Source: Ypsolopha sequella (lineage: Eukaryota; Arthropoda; Insecta; Lepidoptera; Ypsolophidae). Taken from it: a stretch of 64,000 nucleotides of DNA. Below, piece after piece: positions 49,401-58,065 of this stretch. The stretch spans positions 8,168,201-8,232,200 of the forward strand of contig OW204001.1 in NCBI GenBank assembly GCA_934047225.1. Reading direction: 5' to 3'. The notes under the pieces were generated by a model, which ran no database searches, was not told the DNA's origin, and worked only from the letters and a program-made list of their open reading frames with translations. Position numbers and translations under genes: made by a program. How positions within the stretch are numbered: the stretch's first letter is position 1; every line of letters begins with the position of its first letter.

Positions 49401-50213
49401 TTCATTAGCAGTTATCTATTTATAATGCCTGTTTCCTATACGGCTCTGGGACGGTGAAAATCTGGACGGGCCAGACGTCTAATTTGGCCAGACCACCAGT
49501 CGAAAAGCCTAGCCCTGTCCGGCTGGCAACCCTACCCGGACCACTTCAAAAATCCCTTGTCTCCTGTCGAATGAAGTTATAGAAACAGAATAGAGGGTTG
49601 GAAATTGATAGAGGGTTCGAAAATTTTAAAGACTTGCAATATTTAACACGTTTCCCCGGCTCTCATGTAACAATTGACCTCACTTTAAAAAACTGTGTAC
49701 AAAGCAAGGACAAACAACTTGACCAATAAAACGGCGTAGTGGAGGAAAGTTGGCGCACCAATTTTGCGCTTCGATCAGCCGAATAGAGACTATGCGCTTC
49801 CCCCACTATTTTTGTTCAAGTTGTTTGCCCCGTTTGACTTTATAATGGTATCGATTCGACATAACACGTCTTAACTTATTTGACAGGACTAACCTTATTT
49901 TAAGCGTCCTGGCTTTTTCTTTCTTTATCGAAAAGACAAGGACAGAACGCTTAAATTAAGTTTAGTCCTGTCGAATAAGTTAAGAGCTTCACCGAATCGG
50001 TACCATTGACACTACTTGTTCCACTTCCCCGGGCACAAGCTTAGAAAATACACGCGCACTCAGAGTACGGATGTAAGGAACAGAAATAGTACCTCAATAA
50101 CCCCCTTTGTAATTAAGTTTTTATTTTATAGAAACGCGATTACTACCAAATGTGCTGATGAGAACAAAATGCATCGTATGCAAGAGAAGCGAAAATCGAA
50201 GAGCTCATTGTAA
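40440..50213 (+). CDS. Second BEN-domain unit (BEN-B), first exon not found
   Basis: Exons 40440-41038, 41804-41916, 47273-47416 and 50132-50213 join in phase. From ATG 40448 they give 309 residues. The first acceptor could be 40437 or 40440; both leave two bases, so an upstream exon ending with one base is expected, as in BEN-A exon 1. The layout mirrors BEN-A: a coiled coil (EEVNKVKTEMALLRDTIRHL), a shared motif (KPLKYGIIRHNPKK versus KQIKYGLIKHNPSR), then the BEN domain (INWQSYTIATRKLLVGVFPR, ATHSLTGKASPAFSDKPAK, NAITTKCADENKMHRM). The third exon is 144 bp in both units. The C-terminus is shorter than in BEN-A. A poly(A) signal lies at 50342-50347. It is either a tandem duplicate gene or an alternative 3' module of the BEN-A transcription unit. 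Confidence 0.82.
41046..41496. repeat. Two 'tatcatcaaaaacatag' MITEs in inverted orientation
   Basis: The direct copy is at about 41046-41262 and the inverted copy at 41271-41496. They meet at the small palindrome 'gggggccagccccc' (41258-41273). The left copy begins only a few bases after the 5' splice site of the first BEN-B exon. Confidence 0.85.
42130..42490. repeat. Degenerate tandem repeat, about 4 copies of roughly 100-120 bp
   Basis: Each unit contains 'tttatacaaaatagatctta', then 'cgtc.aatatttaaagacta' and 'tttgtttgtagttggtttct' type blocks. Units diverge in length and sequence. Confidence 0.8.
46857..46990 (-). mobile_element. Non-LTR retrotransposon 3' end, minus strand
   Basis: The minus-strand translation contains TRMMDVEEAKDACQGRSRW, matching the family at 34763-34981, followed by 'ctctgggaggcaggcgtgag'. 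It is a short decayed remnant. Confidence 0.65.
47617..47705. repeat. Small inverted-repeat motif
   Basis: Pairs 'ttttcttacccgaggaatg' with 'cattccgagggtaagaaaa' around 'gacgtgagccgaaggcgga'. It resembles the core of other lepidopteran repeats. The frame that runs downstream to 47942 has no domain. Confidence 0.6.
48018..48179. repeat. MITE with 'ctaccgcgtaattctca' ends, copy 2
   Basis: Reverse-orientation copy of 37081-37239. Internal blocks 'gcaaaagagatggcat' and 'gggcgtcgtcgcacgcacgt' are conserved. Confidence 0.88.
48946..49090. repeat. MITE with about 40-bp terminal inverted repeats
   Basis: Ends 'taacagccagttgcagaaag' and 'ctttctgcaactggccgtta' pair, and pairing continues through 'aagtttaatgaa/ttcattaaactt'. 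About 145 bp, in the last BEN-B intron. Confidence 0.85.
49869..49986. repeat. Short inverted-repeat element, copy 2
   Basis: Same family as 10486-10599, with ends 'cttaacttatttgacaggac' and 'gtcctgtcgaataagttaag'. Confidence 0.8.
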
Positions 50214-50438
50214 CCAAAAGTTTTCTGGTCTAATCTAATTCTATATAGTGTGTAAGTGCGTGCCAAATATATTTTTTATTGTCTTCCGATTGTACTTTAT
50301 AATATGCTCAATGAATTAAAGAAATAGTATGTTTAAAACATAATAAATAATTCGGTCGTGCCATAATTGCATGAAGTAATTTATGTAAGAAGATATACTT
50401 GACGTAATTCCTTGGAGGAATAAGATTTTAATGAAATA

Positions 50439-51059
50439 CAGTGTGTCCCTCGTACAAATGTACATCCAAAAGTGGGTGAAACTAGATCTAAATACATCGG
50501 CAAAAACAAAGAAATTTTTAATTTTTTATTTTTTTTTATCTTGAAAATATACTCCACCTGGGTATCTTTGTATGGGACGCGAGCGCAGTGCCTTTGGTTA
50601 ACCGCTCGTAGAAAATATTGTATTTATGATAGAACGTTGTATTTTTTTTGTTAGAAAGATAATGGAATAGGCAATGATAAATAGGAATAAAAGTAGAGTA
50701 AAATGGGGACATTATTTTGAAAAAATTTACTATTAGTGAAAAAAAAAGACGGAAAAATTAAAGAAATAATCTTTTAGGATATTATTTTTATGGGAATGGT
50801 AGTTGATTATGTTTTGTCTTTGATTTGGTATGCAACGTCTCTTCTTAAGGATTATAACAGTTTTATTTTCATTGCATTACTCGCGATAGATCAAAAGTTA
50901 TGACATATTTTATACATAGTCTCCATGGTGGGCAAAAAAAAATTTTAAAACGTAAATTTAAAAAACAAAGATTTTCAAAAAAAAAAAATTTTTTTTGTCG
51001 ATAAAATAAGGTCTAGTTTCACCCCTTTTCGGATGTGCACTTGTACGAGGGACACACTG
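50439..51059. mobile_element. Tc1/mariner-type non-autonomous element with TA target
   Basis: A 621-bp element with about 45-bp imperfect inverted ends: CAGTGTGTCCCTCGTACAA at the left and TTGTACGAGGGACACACTG at the right. TA lies on both sides (50437-50438 and 51060-51061). The interior is AT-rich with no transposase. Confidence 0.85.
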
Positions 51060-51362
51060 TATATAGTTTTAAGTTGCAATACTTGTTTGTTAATAATTTT
51101 TAGTCAATCATAAATATTAGTCATTGTCTTAATAAATAAAATTAATAGCGGTGTATAAAATTTATAATAATTATCAAAGAAAAAAAAAATAGTTTTAAGT
51201 TCCGATACTTTTTAGTCAGTAACTTTTAGCTTTTAGGCAATACTTTACATTATTGTGTGTGATCAATTTCCCAAGATTAATAAAATATGATAATTTAAAT
51301 TTGTTTTATTTAAAATAATATAAAATAACTAATACATTTTTAATATAAAATATTAGACCTCT

Positions 51363-53919
51363 TCATCTCTGACCCCATGTGCCCAAAGGAGAGAGCACTA
51401 AATCTGTGTTGGTGCTCACTAGGATGGCTCTGCTGAGCATCATATCATCGGGAGTGAATCTCCATCCACTCAGCTGGCCCAAGCTCTGGAGTTTGGGACA
51501 ACATTCAGTGAGAAGGTCCACGGTTTCTCCGGAGAGGCGTGGCGCGTTGGGGAACCAGATGCCCTCGAGGTGATCGAACTTGTACCGACGTAAGATTCTG
51601 GAATTGAGAGATTGTGGTTTATAAGCCGTAAAATTGAAAAAATACAGCAAGATTGTTTTACTTTTGCAAGTTTCTCACTGCTGATAATTTATTAATCTGC
51701 GTTTGAGAAAAATTTTCGGATCTATTTGACTTTTAACCAAATTTTAACTCAGTTGGCTTGTGTAAATTTTGAGTTCTATTTTAACGGTGGCCTGGAATCG
51801 GCTGTGCTTGGTTTTTAAGATTCGCTAATCTAAGTTAAGAAGCCCTACGTTCCATACTTGCAAAACATGTCGGTAATATTTTGGTATCTCATGTCGAGTT
51901 TCTCTTCTAACATCAGTATTTTGGATAAAGTATTGGATTAATCGTATAGATTCTTTCTATATCGAGAATTCGATATGCAGCAGTAACATGGCTTCCAAGG
52001 AAGAGTTACTTGCAGTAGGATATTTCGTTAACGTTGTGTTGTTTGTTGTTTTTTTTAATTTATGTGATTAATAATTTAACATTTGTGTGCCTTTCTCCGA
52101 CAGATTTTTACGGACAAAAATACAAAACTGTAATACCATCAAGTGCCGACAATCGCAAGTATAAATAATTGTATTTATACTTGCGATTGTCGGCACTTGA
52201 TGAAACATAGAAAGCATCTTGATTTTGAACACAAACACTTGTACTATTTGTTTAATTGAATATATTTGTTGCACACTTCCCAACCGGTTTCGGAAATCAA
52301 TCCATCATCAGGGGATACAAAATACTTATTTTAAAGTTTATTAATTTTAAATACTTGTTTTTTAGTAAAATACTTATTTTAAGTATTTTGTATCCCCTGA
52401 TGATGGATTGATTTCCGAAACCGATTGGGAAGTGTGCAACAAATATATTTAATGAAACAAATAGGACAAGTGTTTGTGTTTAAAATAAAGATGTAATACC
52501 ACTATTACTAACCAAAAATCAAACAAATAAATAATTTCTGTTTCTGTTAGCTATAAAAATTCAGAAACTAAGAAGTCTGACATCAATTTACGACGGGAAT
52601 TTGTCATTTACCACCGTTGTTGTTTCGCAAAGCTCTTGAAATACTGAGTAAAGAAATCGACAATAATTTCATTTGTAGGGAGGAACTCACCGTGCCATAT
52701 CCTGGTCATCCAGTTTGATTTCATCACCGATGATCAGCTTCTTAAGATTAGGGCTTGCAGTCATCAAGTATTTGAGACATGAAGTTGTAAGATTCCCTTG
52801 GATTATCTCAATATGTTCCAGCTTGTTGAATGGAATTTCTTCCTCATGAGTCGCGGTTTGAATTTGGAAGAACTCTATGGACTCTAGGTTCCTGCAAGTC
52901 TCTGCTATCCTGGTGAAATTAAAGGATCCTGATGACCCAGAAAGCATGAGAGTTATCATTTTGTGTCCAATTTTGTCCAATAATTGATGCAGTTCATGAC
53001 ATTGGAATTTGTTGAGCTTAATTTTATTGATTTCGTTTAAATCCTTGATATAAAGCATCACTCCTAGTTCAGGCTCTTCAAGGTATATCGTTTCAACTAA
53101 AGGGCATAATGCAACTATGGCTTTCATTGTTCGCATGTTAGTTTTGACGTCGTGGACGTATTGTAGTTTAGTTTTAAAGTTTCCTGGACATTCGTAGTTT
53201 TGGATATGATAGATAGCCTTGCCGACGAAAGAATAGCTTCCTAAATTGGTGAGGTTTGGCAATCTTTGGATCAAAAGCGCCACATCCGTATGGTCAATAT
53301 TTTCTTCGCCATACATTCCTATGTTCACGACAGTAAGGTTTTGTGTCAACTGAGGGTTGTTAGTCAGCATTGCATCAATACCAATCTCTGTGATATCAGT
53401 CTCTCCAGATATGTCTAATAGCTTCAGAAGTCTTAAATGTTCACCAATGAACTTTAATACTTCATCATTGGCTATATACGGGATACTTAAAACCGTCAAG
53501 TTTTTCATATTCTTTATCATATCGTACATTAGTGATAGGTACTCCTCTTTCACCCAAACTCCCTTCAAATTGAGCGAAGTTAAATGACGACCCTGCTCCA
53601 CTAACAACTCAAGGATTTTTCTATAATAAGGGCAGGGAAACATGCCCGTGGCTAAAGACTTTACGTTCTCTTTGAGCAACAAACGCATTGCGTGGAACCT
53701 TATAGCTGGGTCTAAGACCTCTGAAGACAGAATCAAGTTAATGAGATCTTGGAAAATATCACTGGTCGCACCCAAATTCTCATAGTAAGACGAAACCATT
53801 GTAAAAGATAAAGCGGTATCCTCTTCTGAAATAACTCTCGATAGTGTGTATATTAGTTGTCTCGCAACTAGGGATAGTGTGATTTCTTGTAGCGGTAGCA
53901 CTGGTAGTTTAGGAGACAT
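51363..53919 (-). CDS. Leucine-rich-repeat protein of unknown role
   Basis: Two minus-strand exons join in phase: 52691-53919 (ATG at 53919; donor GTGAGT) and 51363-51597 (acceptor TTCCAG, stop TGA), giving 487 residues. About the first 110 residues are helical without a clear F-box. Irregular leucine-rich repeats follow from about 112, for example LTSLNLKGVWVKEEYL, NLTVLSIPYIANDEVL, LKLLDISGETDITEIG, NLESIEFFQIQ and KLEHIEIIQGNL. No signal peptide or membrane segment is seen, so it is probably intracellular. A minus-strand AATAAA at 51305-51310 lies about 50 bp past the stop. It resembles uncharacterised insect LRR proteins related to F-box/LRR families; partners and function cannot be stated. 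Confidence 0.85.
52137..52202. repeat. Perfect 30-bp hairpin in the LRR-gene intron
   Basis: Arms 52137-52166 and 52173-52202 are exact reverse complements with a 6-base loop AATTGT. Each arm contains 'gccgacaatcgcaagtataa' or its complement. The intron is transcribed, so a stable RNA hairpin is expected. Confidence 0.93.
52215..52500. repeat. Large inverted-repeat element in the LRR-gene intron
   Basis: Arms of about 110 bp at roughly 52215-52330 and 52385-52500. They share 'gttgcacacttccca', 'ttcggaaatcaatccatcat' and 'caggggatacaaaatactta' in opposite orientation, with a few differences. Confidence 0.9.
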
Positions 53920-54760
53920 TGTTGAGCACTTTTCACTTATATCACTGGCACTAACAATATCAGTTTTAAATCACAGATTTTTCACAATTTCTTGAGCATG
54001 TTACAGCGAGACGTTCAGTTTTCGTTGAGAGAAAGAACAGAAAAATCGGCGTAGCTATTTAGATCGCGCATGTGTGGCCTGGCATCGCTCCAACTTGTGT
54101 ATAATTCACTCGCGCGCATATTTATAGAACTTACATTTGTAAAAGGTGTTTACGGTTTTGTTTTATCTGGATTCCCGTAGGCGTGAATTGAGATCACCGG
54201 ATGGAAATATAAATCTTTGCTAAGTATATTTTGTTTGCGTTTTGTAAACTAATACTATCATAGCTACTAAATTCTAAATTAGTAAGTTCAATGGTTAGTA
54301 GATCAATAGAAAATGCCGAGTTTGACTTATATTTATAACATTTATTTACAGTTCCTACTTATCTTATCTTACACATGAATACAACTAACATAAAACTCAA
54401 AATTCAGTTTGCTTAAATTGCTTTGCACAAAATTGGATACATTTATTATAATGAATAACTCCTCGAAATTATATGGCTAAAAAAATGTCATTCAGTATCC
54501 TACATTTCTCCAAGATAATCATATTTTATTTCCCAACATTGGAATTGTACATAACATTGACTTATTGTTAAACGGCAATACAAGTAGGTACATAAATACA
54601 AACATTTCAAGATTCAGATAAACGATCAAAGTCTTTGTTTAGTTTACCCATGCAAAAGTAAATTTAAAATATCTTTGTACTAAATAAATATAAGTAATCC
54701 AAATCATCCCTCAAAAGTCCAAAATACTTTATGTAGATTACAGAGCCAAAAAGGACAGTC

Positions 54761-55343
54761 GGCCTACCATGAGTTTTGCACTCAATACACGTTATCAAGG
54801 CTTGAATAAGCGTGGATTTGGTAAAATTGCGTATATTTAGCTCGATTTGTAGGCCAAACTGGCTACTAGAAAATTCTGGGAAATATATATGTACTTAATC
54901 ATGTTTTTCTGACGAATTAAGCCTTTATAGATTATCGAAATTTTATATCTTTACTCAAATTAATATATATCTGTAGGTCCTAATTTCATTCTGTACATTC
55001 AATTCGCTCGGACACGGAATATGCGTTTGAATTGAATCTTTCACACAATAAAAGTTCCATTATTATCTACAAAAAAGCCTTACTACTTTATTTCTGTATG
55101 TCCTAATGGAGCGACGATTTCAAAATAACTGAAGTTTTGCATGCGCGGCATCTGATAGAGAGTTAAAAAACAAATGCGTTAGAGCGGGACCGAATTTTAG
55201 CATAGTGCAGCCTCTTAACGTATGCGTAAATTATTTTGTATGAAAAATTGCGGTTCCTCTCGTAAACCGCTAGGGGCGCTGTACTATTTCTTATATTTTA
55301 CGCATACTTTAACGTGTATCGAGTGCAAAACTCATGGTAGGCC
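54761..55343. mobile_element. Inverted-repeat element with another repeat nested inside
   Basis: Ends of at least 34 bp pair: 'ggcctaccatgagttttgca' at the left against 'tgcaaaactcatggtaggcc' at the right. Inside, 55105-55220 matches the right part of the element at 35280-35725. No coding capacity. Confidence 0.75.
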
Positions 55344-56081
55344 TGAATGCGCCCCATACTTAACTAACACTTTCGTTTTTCTTTCGAGCTTTATTCATTA
55401 TTTTTTCCATTCCCCTCGATTCGTATGAGTGTCACTTAAAAGATATCAGAAGTCTGAGCCATGTGTCTTGAACAGCTACAAAACGGCTTTCATCAAAGGC
55501 TTTGTTCAGTTTGATCGTCGGACGACGTCCGTTTACCATGCCATTTCTTTTGCTCGCGTAAAATTTGTATTTGCTATCCTGCTGTCAGTGTTAAACACCT
55601 GTCACATGGCGAACTTATCTTTTTAATTGGGTGTTAGAATTATTTTTACGAAAGACGTCCCGCGGATTAAGGTAGATGCGAAGGATTTCGTTCCTAAACA
55701 GACAACTTATGATGGTTTTTCTTATTTTTGTATAAAAGTATTAAATTAATGTGATTTATGGCATTACGCGACAATAGTTTTCGTATTTATTCAATGACAA
55801 TAAGTAAGTTGACAGAGGACTTCTTTTGTGAAAAAAACTTTAGTCAGCAATCTGGCATCATGACACAATTTGGTCGACAATTCGAGTAAATTTTCAACCA
55901 ACATGGGTCGTGTGGCAGGATTTTTAGGTGGACGTCGCTTCGGCGGCGATCAAATTGAACTCGGCCCACACTAGTACCGAAGGCGCTTAGCTGTTACCTG
56001 CGCAGTGTCGTCATCATCGAAGCTCCGAGAATACGCCATTGTGACGTCATCTGTGACTAACACGCAATGCTTTCTGTGTTG

Positions 56082-56222
56082 TATAGTGCGTACAATATAG
56101 CTTGAGCCCTGTGACAGCTGTCAGCGCTATACATATTTGAGCATGAGAAAGAGAGTTAGAAATACAAATTGTGTAGCGCTGTCCTGCTGTCACAGGGCTC
56201 AAGCTATATTATACGCACTATA
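56082..56222. repeat. Inverted-repeat MITE
   Basis: The ends 'tatagtgcgtacaatatagc' and 'gctatattatacgcactata' pair, continuing through 'ttgagccctgtgacag'. It is followed by a second small inverted pair around 'atcgattcgataaat' (56230-56330). Confidence 0.85.
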
Positions 56223-56476
56223 GTGCAATTTATCGATTCGATAAATGTGACAGATAAAGTTGACAATTTCTAAACTATAACCCTTATTGCAATGAAATAA
56301 GAGTAACATTTTTATTTATCGAATCGATGTCTAGTGCTAGCAAGTTTATACATGTACCCCTGGCCCGAACTGTTCTATTATCCTTTAGCATGATATTTTA
56401 AAATGCTTTCCCCATACAATCTCTGTTCAGCCAACAAAAGAACGGGGAAATAGAGACTACTTACAAATCCTAATAT

Positions 56477-56701
56477 TCACGTAGGAACAGGCAAATTCTT
56501 GGCCACCAACAGGAGAATCTGCTCCGTGCTGAAGCACCAGTTGGCTATTTCTTTGGAAACTTGACACCAGTACTCCCCGTGATGAGGTTCAGCCGTCTTG
56601 CACCGAGTCTTCACGTCTTCTTGCTGCGCTTCGTTCCCATGGAGAAGTTCGAATTTGTAGAAGAAGGCCCACGCGTCGCCGAGGTCCGGGTCGATTTTTA
56701 C
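56477..56701 (-). CDS. PRPF6: Pre-mRNA-processing factor 6 (PRPF6), last exon
   Basis: One terminal exon of 74 codons plus stop on the minus strand, entered through acceptor ATTGCAG in phase 0. The sequence [20 protein letters not shown], then [19 protein letters not shown], matches the conserved C-terminus of PRPF6, where the human protein reads nearly the same ([14 protein letters not shown]...GELW...SKDIANW). PRPF6 is a HAT-repeat scaffold that bridges U5 and U4/U6 snRNPs in the nuclear tri-snRNP. The preceding exons are not in the 7.3 kb to the right, so they lie beyond the window, with a long repeat-filled intron. The last 20 or so residues vary from vertebrates, as usual at this end. 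Confidence 0.93.
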   Translation of the reverse strand, partial: VKIDPDLGDAWAFFYKFELLHGNEAQQEDVKTRCKTAEPHHGEYWCQVSKEIANWCFSTEQILLLVAKNLPVPT

Positions 56702-56900
56702 CTGCAATAACGGCCGAGGTTAGCTATTTATGATTTGGTAAAAGGAGCATTTTTTTGGACTCCTTTCAATCTGCCTTTTCGTTCAGTGTGATCGTTGGAC
56801 GGTTCCCGCTTATCACTTCATCTCTTTTGTATGTATTTGTAATCATGCTGTCAGTGTTAGGCGGGCGTCATCCAACGATCAAATAGAACGCAGTCCTTAA

Positions 56901-57073
56901 GGCTTCGGCACATAGAAAGATGGGCTGCAACGGGGCAGAATAACCCGTCACGCCGCGCTTTCTGTGTGGCGTCTCTCATATACTTCTATAGTAATTCATC
57001 CGCTCACGCCGCGCTATCATCGCACTCCGCTTCTGCCCCGCTGCAGCTCAGCTTTCTATATGCCCGAAGCCTT
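56901..57073. repeat. GC-richer inverted-repeat MITE
   Basis: Ends 'aggcttcggcacatagaaag' and 'ctttctatatgcccgaagcct' pair; inner blocks 'gctgcaacggggcagaa' and 'ttctgccccgctgcagc' also pair. About 173 bp. Confidence 0.85.
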
Positions 57074-57358
57074 TAATCACAAGATGGATCCAAGTCACGA
57101 TCTGGACTGCGGCACAATAGAGAAAAGTAACAGTATTACGTCTGGGCAGTGTCTTTGAAATAACGCTCGGGATACATAAATGAGCGGGAGTCGGGTGGCG
57201 TCTCACACACTCCGCGTCCGTACTTATCTGCGGCGCACGCGCGTTTCAGCCGTTTTATAGGAAGACATAATACTGTTACTTGTTTCTACTGTGACTGCGG
57301 TCTATCGTTTTTCTGATAATGAGACTTCGGCAGGTTAAATTATGTCCCAGCAAGATGT

Positions 57359-57370
57359 ACACACACACAC

Positions 57371-57413
<43 letters not shown>
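57359..57413. repeat. CA microsatellite
   Basis: An uninterrupted (CA)n run of about 20 units follows a shorter broken run. Open frames across it are artefacts. Confidence 0.97.
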
Positions 57414-57418
<5 letters not shown>

Positions 57419-57660
57419 GTTCGCGGGACAAATGTTGTGCGGACTTGTACCAAAATCCTCATTGTGCGGTCCTACCTTTCCTGTTGACTTAGGCGAGTGT
57501 ATTTGCTTACACGATGTACGGCTGTCTTTTTCTAGCATGAACATCTAACAGAATTTCGTTAACACTCACTGGAGACGGAGATAGAAGCAATCAAAGTTCT
57601 TGTCAAAAATACGGCTTGTGCGGTCCTAAAATATTGTGCGGGCCGTCCGCTCAACAAGGG

Positions 57661-57894
57661 TTTTGCGGACGTGAATACACAGAGTCCGCACTTTAGTGGG
57701 TTAACGTACCAAATAACACAACGTCCGTACGTTGATGGTTTTGTGAACGAAATTACACAGCGACCGCATTTTGATGAAATACCGTACTAAATTATACGCT
57801 CCGTCCGCACTTTGGTGGTCTTACGTACGGAATAACACACCGTTCGCACTATAATGGTTTTGTATACGAAATTACACTCCCCGACCACCATTGG
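57661..57894. repeat. 39-bp minisatellite, six degenerate units
   Basis: Units of 38-40 bp follow the pattern 'ttttg.g.acgaaat.acaca' then 'cgtccgcactttgatgg'. They lie immediately before the LINE tail at 57895. Related 'gcggtcct' and 'gtccgca' words recur at 60650-61060. Confidence 0.85.
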
Positions 57895-58065
57895 ACTGGC
57901 CATATTTGTCGCCGACATGATAACCGTTGGGGCCGAAAGGCAATGGAATGGAGACCACGTCCAGCAAAGCGTAGCGTAGGCCGCCCTCGTGCCCGCTGGA
58001 CTGACGATCTGAAGGACGTTGCGGGTAGCGGCTGGATGAGGATGACTGAGGACCGCCAAGAGTGA
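57895..58065 (+). mobile_element. RTE-like LINE 3'-tail fragment
   Basis: Matches 60246-60405 closely: 'ggccatatttgt', then 'gataaccgttggggccg', then 'ctggactgacgatctgaagg'. It translates as a WRPRPAKRSVGRPRARWTDD type end. It sits upstream of the rest of the LINE, so the order is tail, then endonuclease. Confidence 0.8.

Larger units (their letters stand above)
53920..56476. other. Intergenic region between the LRR gene and PRPF6
   Basis: Contains the likely promoter of the LRR gene (just right of 53919 on the minus strand; no single core element was firm), an inverted-repeat element at 54761-55343 and an inverted-repeat MITE at 56082-56222. A minus-strand AATAAA at 56311-56316 could end the PRPF6 transcript. 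No coding exon was recognised. Confidence 0.5.

Noticed and set aside
57335..57548. Open frames of Thr/His or Val/Cys repeats on both strands
   Set aside because: They are translations of the CA microsatellite.
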